Below, in pieces: positions 33,785-43,036 of a stretch of 64,000 nt of DNA (its first letter is position 1; the number at the start of each line of letters is the position of its first letter). The notes beneath the pieces are model-generated. The model was not told where the DNA came from, did no database searches, and saw only the letters and a program-made list of their open reading frames with translations. A program made the translations under genes and the position numbers. This DNA is from Lachnospiraceae bacterium EP-SM-12S-S03 (GTDB taxonomy: Bacteria > Bacillota > Clostridia > Lachnospirales > Lachnospiraceae): positions 62,001 to 126,000 of the forward strand of contig JAJBSL010000001.1 in assembly GCA_020540725.1 (NCBI GenBank), read 5' to 3'.

Positions 33785-35032
33785 TTACGCACTTATAAAA
33801 TGCTCATCATCTCTTATATACAACGGATCCGCCAATCCCTGTACCGCCTCTTTTGTGATTTTACATCCTCGTATACTTTCATCCGACGGAACATGATACA
33901 TCGTATTCATCATGATTTTTTCCATGATTGCCCGAAGCCCTCTGGCTCCTGTCTTTCTTTCAAGAGAGGTCTTTGCAATCTCAACAAGTGCGTCCTTGTC
34001 GAACGTAAGCTCCACTCCATCTAATTCCAAAAGTTTCTGATACTGTTTTACAATGGCACTCTTCGGTTCTGTAAGAATACGTATCAGAGCCTCTTCGTCC
34101 AAAAGTTCCAAGGATACCGTCACCGGAAGACGTCCTACAAGTTCCGGAATTAATCCGAATTTTACAAGATCCTGCGGAAGCACCTGCTTCAGCAAACGGT
34201 CTACACTATATTCATGTTTTTCTGCAATTTCCGCATTGAAGCCAATGGATTTTTTATCAATTCGTGTTTCAATAACTTTATCAATTCCTTCAAAAGCTCC
34301 TCCACAGATAAACAGGATATTTGTTGTATCAATCTGGATCAATTCCTGATGCGGATGTTTTCTTCCTCCCTGTGGTGGCACAGATGCAACAGTTCCTTCA
34401 ATAATTTTGAGAAGCGCCTGCTGTACACCTTCACCGGAAACATCACGGGTAATGGATGGGTTCTCTGATTTTCTTGTAATCTTATCAATCTCGTCAATAT
34501 AGATGATACCATATTCCGCTTTATCGATGTCTCCGTCTGCCGCCTGAATGATCTTCAGTAAAATGTTTTCCACGTCCTCGCCTACATAGCCTGCTTCTGT
34601 AAGGGCTGTTGCATCTGCAATGGCAAACGGCACATTCAAAACTTTCGCAAGCGTCTGGGCAAGCATTGTTTTTCCGCATCCTGTCGGTCCTAGCATAAGA
34701 ATATTGCTCTTCTGCAGATCTACTCCCAAATCTTTCTCAGCCATAATCCGTTTGTAATGATTATAAACTGCTACCGAAAGTACTTTCTTCGCTTCATCCT
34801 GTCCGATCACATAATCATCCAAAAATGCTTTTAACTCTTCCGGTTTTAAAAGATTGATCTCTCCAAAAGGATTTTCATCTCCATAGTCGAATTCTTCTTC
34901 TATAATCTCAGCACACACATCCACACATTCATCGCAAATGTAAACTCCGTTCGGACCGGAGATTAGTTTTCGGACCTGTGACTGTGGTTTATTACAAAAT
35001 GAACATCTGATTATCTCGTCCATTCTCGCCAT
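33785..35032 (-). CDS. clpX: ATP-dependent Clp protease ATP-binding subunit ClpX
   Basis: A 415-residue unfoldase that feeds ClpP. It has an N-terminal zinc-binding domain (CSFCNKPQ and CDECVDVC, residues 10-40), Walker [10 protein letters not shown] (about 118), Walker [11 protein letters not shown], the pore loop in the AAA+ core around residue 150, the RKTGARGLR sensor 2 region, and the IGF-type ClpP-docking loop not clearly readable. GAGGTG precedes the ATG. It lies 60 bp after clpP on the same strand, separated by a stable hairpin. Confidence 0.97.
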   Translation of the reverse strand: MARMDEIIRCSFCNKPQSQVRKLISGPNGVYICDECVDVCAEIIEEEFDYGDENPFGEINLLKPEELKAFLDDYVIGQDEAKKVLSVAVYNHYKRIMAEKDLGVDLQKSNILMLGPTGCGKTMLAQTLAKVLNVPFAIADATALTEAGYVGEDVENILLKIIQAADGDIDKAEYGIIYIDEIDKITRKSENPSITRDVSGEGVQQALLKIIEGTVASVPPQGGRKHPHQELIQIDTTNILFICGGAFEGIDKVIETRIDKKSIGFNAEIAEKHEYSVDRLLKQVLPQDLVKFGLIPELVGRLPVTVSLELLDEEALIRILTEPKSAIVKQYQKLLELDGVELTFDKDALVEIAKTSLERKTGARGLRAIMEKIMMNTMYHVPSDESIRGCKITKEAVQGLADPLYIRDDEHFISA

Positions 35033-35044
35033 AATTTCACCTCA

Positions 35045-35092
35045 TTTTTACACACGCAAAGGAGATGTCCAAATGACACCCCCTTTTGCTTA
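35045..35092 (-). terminator. Stable hairpin between clpP and clpX
   Basis: On the minus strand GCAAAAGGGGGTGTC pairs with GACATCTCCTTTGC over 14 positions with one bulge. No T run follows (GTGTGTAAAAATG), so it may be an RNA-processing or stability element rather than a full terminator. Confidence 0.5.
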
Positions 35093-35674
35093 TTAACGGT
35101 TGACCACTACTTTATCAATCAAACCGTACTCTGCTGCTTCATCGGCAGACATAAAATTATCTCTCTCTGTATCTGCACAAACCTGCTCATAACTCTTGCC
35201 GGTTCTTTCAGCAAGAATCTCATTCAGTTTTCTGCGGGTTTTCAAAATATGCTCCGCAGCAATCTGAATCTCAGTAGCCTGACCCTGTGCTCCGCCAAGC
35301 GGCTGATGGATCATGATTTCTGCATTCGGAAGCGCAAATCTCTTTCCTTTTGCTCCACCTGCAAGAAGAAATGCTCCCATGCTTGCAGCCATTCCGATAC
35401 ATGTTGTCGACACATCACATTTGATGTACTGCATCGTATCATAAATAGCAAGTCCTGCTGATACAGAACCTCCCGGGCTATTGATGTAAAGCTGGATATC
35501 TTTATCCGGATCTTCTGCTTCAAGGTGCAAAAGCTGCGCAACAATAATGCTTGCCGATGCATCCGTCACTTCCTCTCCAAGAAAAATGATTCTGTCCTTT
35601 AATAGTCTGGAGTAAATGTCATAAGAACGTTCTCCACGACTTGTCTGTTCAATGACGTAAGGTACTAAACTCAT
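35093..35674 (-). CDS. clpP: ATP-dependent Clp protease proteolytic subunit ClpP
   Basis: A 193-residue serine peptidase that forms the 14-mer chamber used by ClpX and ClpC. The catalytic Ser lies in [13 protein letters not shown] (about residue 97), His in [10 protein letters not shown] (about 122) and Asp in [10 protein letters not shown] (about 171). AAGGAGG precedes the ATG. It stands between trigger factor and clpX, all on the minus strand, the standard tig-clpP-clpX-lon order. Confidence 0.98.
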   Translation of the reverse strand: MSLVPYVIEQTSRGERSYDIYSRLLKDRIIFLGEEVTDASASIIVAQLLHLEAEDPDKDIQLYINSPGGSVSAGLAIYDTMQYIKCDVSTTCIGMAASMGAFLLAGGAKGKRFALPNAEIMIHQPLGGAQGQATEIQIAAEHILKTRRKLNEILAERTGKSYEQVCADTERDNFMSADEAAEYGLIDKVVVNR

Positions 35675-35704
35675 TATGCTGCCTCCTTATTTAGAAATAC
35701 TGTT

Positions 35705-36991
35705 TTATTTATCTACTGCATTGTCTGTTAAGAATGTAACTGCTTCCTGTACAGCCATATCCTGTTTCATCTGCTCTTTCTCAGCATCTCCCATGAATTC
35801 TTTCAGCTTTTCAACTTCCATCTTGTAAGCTTCAGCCATCTTTGTAAGCTCTTCATCTAATCTTTCATCAGAAATTTCAATGTTCTCAGCTTTTACGATC
35901 GCTTCCAATACTAATCTTGTCTGGATACGTTTTAAAGCCTGTGGTTTGAACTCTTCTAACATTTTCTCAGATGTCATGCCTGTAAACTGCATGTACTGTT
36001 CCATTGTAAGTCCCTGCTGCTGAATTCTCTGAGCGAAATCGTTTGCCATCTGGCGCACTTCTGTATCGATCATAGCTTCCGGAACATCCATAGAAGCGTT
36101 AGCAACTGCCTGCTCTACAGCCTGATCTTCTCTTCTTCTCTTACCTTCTGCATTTTTCTCTTCTTTGATCTTCGCTTTGATGTCTGCTTTCAATTCATCC
36201 AAAGTATCAAATTCTGAAACTTCTGAAGCAAATTCATCGTTTAATTCAGGAAGTTCTTTTGCTTTGATCTCGTGAACTGTACATTTGAATACCGCTTCTT
36301 TTCCTGCTAATTCTTCTGCGTGGTATTCTTCTGGGAATGTTACATTTACTTCCACTTCTTTCTCAGCTTCTGCGCCGATCAACTGCTCTTCAAATCCCGG
36401 AATGAAAGAACCAGAACCGATTACTAAGGAATAGTTCTCTCCTTTTCCGCCTTCGAATGCAACTCCATCTACAAATCCTTCAAAGTCTAAAATAACTTCA
36501 TCTTTATCCTGAACAGGACGTCCTTCTACTGCGATTGTTCTTGCATTCTTCTCCTGCTCTTTTCCAAGTCTTTCTTCGATTTCTTTCTGTGTAACTCTGT
36601 TTGATACTTTATCAACTGCAAGTCCTTTGTACTCACCAAGAGTTACTTCCGGTTTTACTGCAACCTCTGCTGTAAAGATGAATGGTTTTCCTTTTTCAAT
36701 CTGTACAACTTCAACTTTTGGCTGAGAAGCAATCTCAATATCTGCTTCATCATATGCTTTTGCGTAAGCATCCGGAATCAATGCATTTGCTGCATCATCG
36801 TAGAAAATCTCTACGCCATACATTTTTTCTACCATCTGACGTGGTACTTTTCCTTTACGGAAACCTGGCACACTGATGTTTTTTTTCTGTTTCATATATG
36901 CACCGTTCAGTGCTTTTTCAAATTCTTCTGCTGAAACTTCAATTGTAAGCTTTGCCATATTGTGTTCCATTTTTTCTACTTGTAAACTCAT
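35705..36991 (-). CDS. tig: Trigger factor
   Basis: A 428-residue ribosome-bound chaperone with peptidyl-prolyl isomerase activity. The N-terminal ribosome-binding domain carries the signature VPGFRKGKVPR (about 38-49), the FKBP-like domain (about 150-240) begins near DEVILDFEGFVDG, and the rest is the helical C-terminal chaperone domain. AAGGAGG precedes the ATG. It starts the tig-clpP-clpX chain. A perfect palindrome with a T run (37015-37038) lies just upstream. Confidence 0.97.
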   Translation of the reverse strand: MSLQVEKMEHNMAKLTIEVSAEEFEKALNGAYMKQKKNISVPGFRKGKVPRQMVEKMYGVEIFYDDAANALIPDAYAKAYDEADIEIASQPKVEVVQIEKGKPFIFTAEVAVKPEVTLGEYKGLAVDKVSNRVTQKEIEERLGKEQEKNARTIAVEGRPVQDKDEVILDFEGFVDGVAFEGGKGENYSLVIGSGSFIPGFEEQLIGAEAEKEVEVNVTFPEEYHAEELAGKEAVFKCTVHEIKAKELPELNDEFASEVSEFDTLDELKADIKAKIKEEKNAEGKRRREDQAVEQAVANASMDVPEAMIDTEVRQMANDFAQRIQQQGLTMEQYMQFTGMTSEKMLEEFKPQALKRIQTRLVLEAIVKAENIEISDERLDEELTKMAEAYKMEVEKLKEFMGDAEKEQMKQDMAVQEAVTFLTDNAVDK

Positions 36992-37014
36992 TTTTCTATT
37001 TCCTCCTTATATCG

Positions 37015-37055
37015 AAAAGATTACGCGAACGCGTAATCGCCGCGCGCGAGCGGTG
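37015..37055 (-). terminator. CpG-rich palindrome upstream of tig, probable terminator of the lipoprotein gene
   Basis: GATTACGCG (37019-37027) and CGCGTAATC (37030-37038) form a perfect 9-bp stem with a two-base AA spacer and are followed on the minus strand by TTTTCG. A second, purely GC block (GCCGCGCGCGAGCGG, 37039-37053) sits beside it, striking in an AT-rich setting. It may be a terminator or a dispersed repeat. Confidence 0.55.
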
Positions 37056-37131
37056 CTGTTTACAGCTAATTACTCTTCTATGCACTCATTCAAACAGTAT
37101 AGCATAACCCGGGGCAAATTTCTAGTATTTT

Positions 37132-37800
37132 CTACCCCTGAATTGCATCTAAACGCATGATTTTTGTAACAAAATCGCCGATTTCTTCATCATCTAAAGA
37201 AAAATCACCGTCTTTCCCTTTCTTCACGGTAAAAGTCATCTCTTCTTCCTCCCCATAAGACGCATCCATACGCGCTGTATCCAGGAGTTCACAGGATTCT
37301 GCGGAAATATCCAAAAGGATCTGTTCCAGCATTTCGTCTTCTGTTCCTTGATATTCTCCCGATTCCGCCCGTTCATTAATATCTATCGCATTTTCACTTA
37401 GATATTCCGCCCATTTTACAAACACATCCGATGGTTCGTATTCCACAACTACTTTATACTCTTTCCCGCTGACTTTCTCAGACGATTCCGCATGATATCT
37501 CATAGAACGAAATATTTCTTCACATAGTGCATTAAACTTAATCTGCATTCCTTCCGACACATCCAGGCCGTCTGTAAGTCCTTCCGCAAATGTGGCAATA
37601 TACTCCTCATATTCTTCCTTCAATTCACTTTGCTTGCTTCCTTCTTCAAATGCCATCAATGCGTCCGTTTCTCCTTGAAACATAGCATCAAGATACGCCT
37701 GTACATATCCCTTTGCATCAAAATCCCCACATGCCGTTATAAATAGGGTGCAAATCATTACAAGCACTGCCGCTCGTTTCCATTTTATTCCTTTTGTCAT
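37132..37800 (-). CDS. Predicted lipoprotein, unknown function (DUF5105-like)
   Basis: A 222-residue exported protein: a lysine-rich start, hydrophobic stretch and lipobox LFITAC (Cys 24) mark a lipoprotein anchored outside the membrane. The mature part is helical and very acidic (many Glu and Asp), as in small clostridial lipoproteins annotated DUF5105; that family call is from memory of the pattern. AGGAGG precedes the ATG. It follows the DJ-1 gene by 9 bp, so the two are co-transcribed. No catalytic motif is visible. Confidence 0.8.
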   Translation of the reverse strand: MTKGIKWKRAAVLVMICTLFITACGDFDAKGYVQAYLDAMFQGETDALMAFEEGSKQSELKEEYEEYIATFAEGLTDGLDVSEGMQIKFNALCEEIFRSMRYHAESSEKVSGKEYKVVVEYEPSDVFVKWAEYLSENAIDINERAESGEYQGTEDEMLEQILLDISAESCELLDTARMDASYGEEEEMTFTVKKGKDGDFSLDDEEIGDFVTKIMRLDAIQG

Positions 37801-37809
37801 GCAGCCTCC

Positions 37810-38364
37810 TTATTCCTGATATACGATAGATTCGCTTTGTTTTAAAGCTTCTGCTTTTCCAAAGAGAATCTCAATCATTTTCAAAGCAAAATCAATGGCT
37901 GTTCCCATTCCACGGCTTGTGATAACATGTCCGTCTACAACAACCGGCTCTCTTACTATACTTGCTCCTCTCAGTTCCGGTTCCATAGCCGGATAAGAAA
38001 TCGCCCTTCTTCCCTCTAAAAATCCAAGTCTTCCGAAAATTCTCGGCGCCGCACAGATTGCTGCAATATAACGCTGTTCCTGATCAAATTTTTTAAGAAG
38101 TGTGAGAAGTCCTTCATGTTCTCCAAGATAGGTGGTACCCGGAAGCCCTCCCGGCAATACAAGCATATCTGCTGCTTCAAAATCAACTTCTTCAAACAAT
38201 GCATCTGCAATCACCCGAATTCCATGTGAGCCGCAAATTACTTTTTCTTTCATAATCGATACCGTCGTCACCTCTGCATTCGCCCGTCTAAGCAAATCAA
38301 CCACTGTCAGTCCCTCAATCTCTTCAAACCCATCTGCAAGAAATACATATACATTTTTCTTCAT
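37810..38364 (-). CDS. DJ-1/PfpI family protein
   Basis: A 184-residue protein of the DJ-1/ThiJ/PfpI superfamily. The nucleophile elbow is AAICAAPRIF (Cys about residue 104), the conserved acidic residue is in FLADGFEEIE, and LVLPGGLPG is the usual strand-loop. Members act as glyoxalases, deglycase-like enzymes or redox-stress proteins. AGGAGG precedes the ATG. It overlaps nothing and leads the lipoprotein gene. The exact activity is uncertain. Confidence 0.93.
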   Translation of the reverse strand: MKKNVYVFLADGFEEIEGLTVVDLLRRANAEVTTVSIMKEKVICGSHGIRVIADALFEEVDFEAADMLVLPGGLPGTTYLGEHEGLLTLLKKFDQEQRYIAAICAAPRIFGRLGFLEGRRAISYPAMEPELRGASIVREPVVVDGHVITSRGMGTAIDFALKMIEILFGKAEALKQSESIVYQE

Positions 38365-38508
38365 GACTGTTATCCTCCTACGAAATAAATCTCAAAGTTA
38401 TCCTCAGTGTAACAGAGGTTTTTGAAAAATGCAAATCTTGCGAAGAATCTCCTCATATATTATTATGGTAGCAGAAAGCTTGTAAAGCGAAAAAGGAGGA
38501 ATTCACAC

Positions 38509-38955
38509 ATGGAAATCGAACGCAAATTTTTAGTAAAACAATTGCCTGATCATTTGGATCAGTATGCCCGACGGGAACTGGAACAAGGTTACCTTTGCAC
38601 TTCTCCCGTTGTGCGGATCAGAAAGGACAACGAAAACTATGAACTGACATATAAAAGCAAAGGACTCATGGTAAGAGAAGAGTATAATCTTCCGCTGACC
38701 AAAGAGTCCTATGAACATTTAAAAACTAAAATTGACGGACGGCTGATCTCCAAAACAAGATATATGCTCCCGCTGGAACATAATCTCACCATTGAATTGG
38801 ATGTATTTCACGGGGACCTTGCTCCTCTTCTTCTTGCGGAAGTTGAATTTCCTGATGAAGACTCTGCGAATGCATTCCTCCCGCCCGCATGGTTTGGAGA
38901 AGATGTGACATTTTCAACAAAATATCACAATTCTACATTAAGCAGATTACTCTGA
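38509..38955 (+). CDS. CYTH domain protein
   Basis: A 148-residue protein with the N-terminal EIERKFLV signature (ExExK) and further charged strands (RIRKDNENYELTYKSKG; ELDVF) of the CYTH/triphosphate tunnel metalloenzyme fold. Relatives hydrolyse inorganic triphosphate or cyclise ATP; triphosphatase is more likely for a short form. I start at ATG 38509, 7 bases after AAGGAGG; the frame upstream to 38422 lacks a ribosome binding site. Its last 9 bp overlap the end of lysC on the other strand. Confidence 0.92.
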   Translation: MEIERKFLVKQLPDHLDQYARRELEQGYLCTSPVVRIRKDNENYELTYKSKGLMVREEYNLPLTKESYEHLKTKIDGRLISKTRYMLPLEHNLTIELDVFHGDLAPLLLAEVEFPDEDSANAFLPPAWFGEDVTFSTKYHNSTLSRLL

Positions 38956-40155
38956 CATGTTGAATCCTTCGTGTACTGCATTCAACGCGCGGTCTGTTTC
39001 TTTCTCATCTACAAGAACTGTAATCCGGATTTCTGATGTGGAAATCATGTGAATATTGATTCTTGAGTTATATAATGATTCAAACATCTTTGTAGCTACA
39101 CCCGGATTGCTCATCATTCCGGCACCAACAACAGAAATCTTCGCAACTTCTTTATTATAAGTAATTTCCTGAATTGTGAGGATTTCTTTGTTTTCTTCCA
39201 AAAGATCCAGTGTTGCCTGCAAATCATCCTCTGAAACCGTAAAGGAAATGTCTTTCGTTCCGTTATGTCCTACCGATTGCAGAATAATATCTACGTTAAT
39301 ATTATTCTTAGAAAGTGTATGGAACAGACGGAATGCAATCCCCGGTTCATCTTTCAATCCAATCGCAGATACTCTGGCTGTATTCTTATCGGCTGCCACC
39401 CCTGTAATCAACATCTTTTCCACTTTTGTTACCTCCTTCACTACCGTTCCTTCTTCATTCGTGAGACTAGAACGTACAATTAACTTCACCCCGTATTTCT
39501 TCGCCATCTCGACAGAACGGTTATGAAGTACTTTTGCCCCAAGCGTTGCTAACTCTAACATCTCGTCATATGTAATTTCTTTTAATTTTCTTGCACTTTT
39601 CACCACTCTCGGATCTGCAGTATAGACTCCATCCACATCCGTAAAAATCTCACACACATCCGCATGCAGCACCGATGCCAAAGCAACTGCTGTTGTGTCA
39701 GATCCTCCTCTTCCCAATGTTGTATAATCATCATACTTGTTGATCCCCTGGAATCCTGTCACAACTACAATTTTACGGTTCTCCAGCTCATGCGTGATAC
39801 GGTCTGTATCAATTCGCTTGAATCTCGCATTTCCGTACTTCGATGTAGACTGCATGGATACCTGAAATGCGTTTAATGAAATTGCCGGTATTCCCATGGA
39901 TTGAAATGCCATGGCCATCAAAGAAACCGATACCTGCTCTCCCGTTGTCAAAAGCATGTCTAACTCTCGTTTCGTTGCTTTCGGATTAATATCTTCCGCC
40001 TTTTTTAAAAGCTCATCTGTTGTGTCCCCCATTGCGGAAAGAACCACGACCACATCATGTCCGTTTCTATAATCCTCCGCACATCTTTGTGCCACATTAA
40101 AAATTCTCTGTTTATTTGCAACCGAGCTTCCGCCAAATTTCTTTACATACAGCAT
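38947..40155 (-). CDS. lysC: Aspartate kinase
   Basis: Phosphorylates aspartate, the first step toward lysine, threonine and methionine. It has 402 residues: kinase domain with KKFGGSSVA at residue 4 and FTDVDGVYTADPR near 170, then a regulatory region with two ACT domains (about 260-400) for feedback inhibition. I start at MLYVKKFGG (40155) with AGGAGG 6 bases upstream, not at 40230. It follows hom by 61 bp in the chain secA-prfB-pheB-hom-lysC. Confidence 0.96.
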   Translation of the reverse strand: MLYVKKFGGSSVANKQRIFNVAQRCAEDYRNGHDVVVVLSAMGDTTDELLKKAEDINPKATKRELDMLLTTGEQVSVSLMAMAFQSMGIPAISLNAFQVSMQSTSKYGNARFKRIDTDRITHELENRKIVVVTGFQGINKYDDYTTLGRGGSDTTAVALASVLHADVCEIFTDVDGVYTADPRVVKSARKLKEITYDEMLELATLGAKVLHNRSVEMAKKYGVKLIVRSSLTNEEGTVVKEVTKVEKMLITGVAADKNTARVSAIGLKDEPGIAFRLFHTLSKNNINVDIILQSVGHNGTKDISFTVSEDDLQATLDLLEENKEILTIQEITYNKEVAKISVVGAGMMSNPGVATKMFESLYNSRINIHMISTSEIRITVLVDEKETDRALNAVHEGFNMSE

Positions 40156-40216
40156 AGTTTCCTCCTGTTCTGCGCTTATCTTCGCTGCCTGTTCATTATA
40201 TGATATGCATTTTCCC

Positions 40217-41434
40217 CTATTCTTCCACACGTATCATATGCAGAATATTGGAGAATCCGGCTGCCATTGCCTCATAAATGCTTTCTTTCATCCTTCCCGT
40301 TATGAAACCGAACTCATCCGATACATCTTTTAAAGTGATCACAGTCACAGGTCCGAAAGCTGCTTCCACTTTCTGCAGAAGTTCTTCTTTATCTCCCGCC
40401 ATCCTCACAAAGAATTTTCTCTTTGCATCACCTTTGCTCTTCAGTTCCAGCTTTTCTTCTGTCCATGCAGCCATCACATCGCGTCCACGGTTTTTCACTG
40501 CATCCACAATATCTCCAACTACCGCGCTCGCCGTAGGAAGTTTCCCTGCTCCACTTCCATAGAACATAGCGTCTCCCAACATATTTCCCTTTACAAACAC
40601 GGAATTGAATACTCCGTCAATATTGTAAAGCGGATGGGATGGCAACAACAAAAACGGCGCCACAATCGCACTGATCTTCTCATCTTCTCTTTTCGCAGAA
40701 GCCAGAAGTTTAATCGTCATCCCCATTTTGCGGGCATAACAGATATCACGGGATGTCATCTTTGTAATTCCTTCTGTATAAATATCTTCAAAATTCACAT
40801 AACACCCCGAAATAACTGAAGAAAGAATAGCAATTTTTCTACATGCATCGTATCCTTCCACATCCGCCTCAGGGTTACGTTCCGCATACCCGTTATCCTG
40901 TGCTTCTTTCAAAACTTCATCATAATCTGCTCCATCATAGAACATCTTTGTCATCATATAATTTGTCGTACCATTGAGAATTCCTGTAATTTCTTCAATT
41001 TCATCCCCTGTAAGGGCGTTATTCAAAGAACGTATAATCGGAATTCCGCCCCCTACGCTTGCTTCAAACAAGAAATTCACATGATGTTCTTTCGCTGTCT
41101 TCAAAAGCTCTGCCCCATGTTTTGCAACAAGAGCTTTATTGGAAGTCACCACGCTTTTCCCCGCCTCCAAAGAACGTCTTACAAATGTGTTGGCAGGTTC
41201 AATTCCTCCCATCACTTCCACAACGAGCTCTATCTCCTCATCGGCCACAATCTGTTCAAAATCATGTACGATCAGTTTCTCCGCCGGAGTCCCCGGGAAA
41301 TCATTCAAATCAAGCACATATTTGATTGTAATTTCTTCTCCCGCACGTCTTGCGATCATGCTGCTATTTATATTCATGACCTCAACGACTCCCGAGCCAA
41401 CCGTTCCGTATCCTAATACTGCGATTTTCGCCAT
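40217..41434 (-). CDS. hom: Homoserine dehydrogenase
   Basis: Reduces aspartate semialdehyde to homoserine for threonine and methionine synthesis. It has 405 residues: N-terminal NAD(P) fold (GYGTVGSGVVEV at 8), catalytic region GILNGTTNYMMTKM (about 175) and EADVEGYDACRK with the catalytic Lys/Asp neighbourhood, then a C-terminal ACT domain (about 325-400). GGGAG precedes the ATG. It starts 4 bp after the ACT-domain gene, so they are coupled. Confidence 0.96.
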   Translation of the reverse strand: MAKIAVLGYGTVGSGVVEVMNINSSMIARRAGEEITIKYVLDLNDFPGTPAEKLIVHDFEQIVADEEIELVVEVMGGIEPANTFVRRSLEAGKSVVTSNKALVAKHGAELLKTAKEHHVNFLFEASVGGGIPIIRSLNNALTGDEIEEITGILNGTTNYMMTKMFYDGADYDEVLKEAQDNGYAERNPEADVEGYDACRKIAILSSVISGCYVNFEDIYTEGITKMTSRDICYARKMGMTIKLLASAKREDEKISAIVAPFLLLPSHPLYNIDGVFNSVFVKGNMLGDAMFYGSGAGKLPTASAVVGDIVDAVKNRGRDVMAAWTEEKLELKSKGDAKRKFFVRMAGDKEELLQKVEAAFGPVTVITLKDVSDEFGFITGRMKESIYEAMAAGFSNILHMIRVEE

Positions 41435-41438
41435 TTTC

Positions 41439-41879
41439 TCACTCCCTGCCTACTATTTTCAAATAATGTACACCTTCATTTGTCTCTATCTCATTTACCA
41501 TTTCCGAAATGTTGCCTGTTGTAGAAAGAATTTCCACACTCAGAGTAATTGTAGCAACACCATTCAACGGAATACTTTGGTGGATCGTCAATATATTTGC
41601 ACGGTACTTTGCGACCTCTTTCAAAATCTCTGCAAGAAGTCCCGGCATATCATCCACCTGAATCGCTAACGTAATTGTTTGTCCCTTCTCATTTTCATGA
41701 AAAGGGAAAATATCATCCTTATATTTATAAAAAGAACTACGGCTGATTCCAATCCGGTCCGCTGCCTCCTGGATCGTAATGCTCCTTTCGGAAGCAAGCA
41801 GCCTTTTTACTTCCACCACTTTAAGAAGCACTTCTGGAACTGCCTTTTTCTTCACCACGTAATATTTCGTATGATCCAT
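41439..41879 (-). CDS. ACT domain-containing protein (PheB/UPF0735-like)
   Basis: A 146-residue protein with an N-terminal helix-turn-helix-like part (TIQEAADRIGISRSSFYKYK, about 34-53) and a C-terminal ACT domain (about 70-143; VDDMPGLLAEILKEVAKYRA). It matches the PheB/UPF0735 group often encoded beside hom, and probably senses an amino acid; its regulatory target is not established. GGAGGGG precedes the ATG. Coupled to hom by a 4-bp gap. Confidence 0.9.
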   Translation of the reverse strand: MDHTKYYVVKKKAVPEVLLKVVEVKRLLASERSITIQEAADRIGISRSSFYKYKDDIFPFHENEKGQTITLAIQVDDMPGLLAEILKEVAKYRANILTIHQSIPLNGVATITLSVEILSTTGNISEMVNEIETNEGVHYLKIVGRE

Positions 41880-41904
41880 GATGCCCCTCCTTCATATTGG
41901 TCTT

Positions 41905-43018
41905 CTAGTTTACATCCCCGCTGCATTTTTTCAGATAGGCATTGATAAAAGGATCTAATTCTCCGTCCAGAACAGCCGTCACATTGCCATTCTCTTCATT
42001 GGTTCTATGATCCTTCACCAACGTATACGGATGCATCACATAAGAACGTATCTGACTTCCAAATCCAATTTCCTTCACCTCGCCGCGGATGTCGGACATC
42101 TTTTCCGCCTGCTCTTGCTGCTTCATCAAATAAAGCTTGGACTTTAACATCTGCATCGCCTTTTCCTTATTATGGTGCTGCGATCGTTCATTTTGACACT
42201 GCACTACAATTCCGGTCGGAAGATGTGTAATCCGGATGGCAGATGATGTTTTGTTCACATGTTGTCCACCCGCACCGCTTGCCCGGTATGTATCAATTTT
42301 CAATTCATCCTCATTGACCTCAATATCAATGTCATCTTCAATATCCGGAATCACATCGCAGGAAACAAAAGAAGTCTGTCTTTTCCCTGCAGAGTTGAAT
42401 GGCGAAATGCGCACGAGGCGGTGTACGCCTTTCTCAGATTTTAAGTATCCGTAAGCATTCTCTCCGTTCACCTCAAATGTGACTCCCTTGATTCCGGTAA
42501 TGTCTCCATCAATATAATCCAACACCGTAATCGAGTATCCTTTTTTCTCTGCCCACCGGTTATACATACGGTAAAGCATGGTTGCCCAGTCACAGGAATC
42601 TGTCCCTCCGGCACCTGCATGTAAAGTTACAATTGCATTGTCCTTATCGTATGGTCCGCAAAGAAGCGTGCTGATCCGCATTTCCTCAAACCTTTTCTCA
42701 AAATGCCTGATTTCCTTCCGAAGTTCCCCTACAATACTGTCATCTTCTTCATCATACGCCATCTCGATCAGCATCCGTATGTCTTCATATTCCGCAAACA
42801 GCGCTTCTCCTTCTTCTACCGTATTCTGGAGTCCTTTCATTTCCTTCATTACACGCTGAGACATTTCTCCTGATTCCCAAAAACCTGCCGTCTCCGTCTT
42901 CTTTTGTAATTCCTCTATACGTTCCCGTTTTCCCGGTAAGTCAAAGTGAATCCCTCAGTTCCTCTAATGGTCTCTCGTATGTGTTCAAACTGCTTCTGAA
43001 CTGGTCTAATTCAACCAC
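41905..43018 (-). CDS. prfB: Peptide chain release factor 2, with programmed +1 frameshift
   Basis: Release factor for UGA and UAA stops. The first 25 codons start at GTG 43018 (VVELDQFRSSLNTYERPLEE, then LRDSL), after GAGGTG. They stop at TGA 42941-42943; a +1 shift at CTTTGAC continues DLPGKRERIEEL in the main frame. The total is about 370 residues, as in other RF2 proteins. The anticodon-like SPF tripeptide (RISPFNSAG) and the catalytic GGQ (GAGGQHVNKT) are intact. A plain ORF call would begin inside, at 42864. It follows secA by 18 bp. Confidence 0.96.
42940..42957 (-). other. RF2 autoregulatory frameshift site
   Basis: On the minus strand the sequence reads AGGGATTCACTTTGAC: a Shine-Dalgarno-like AGGG, then CTT and in-frame TGA followed by C. 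When RF2 is scarce, ribosomes pause at the poorly read UGA and slip +1 to read GAC. All elements of the well-known bacterial prfB site are present. Confidence 0.95.
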
Positions 43019-43036
43019 AATCTCACCTCTTTATTC

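Noticed and set aside
41905..42864. prfB as an N-terminally truncated pseudogene
   Set aside because: The missing part is encoded upstream in the other frame and joined by the standard CTTTGAC frameshift site.
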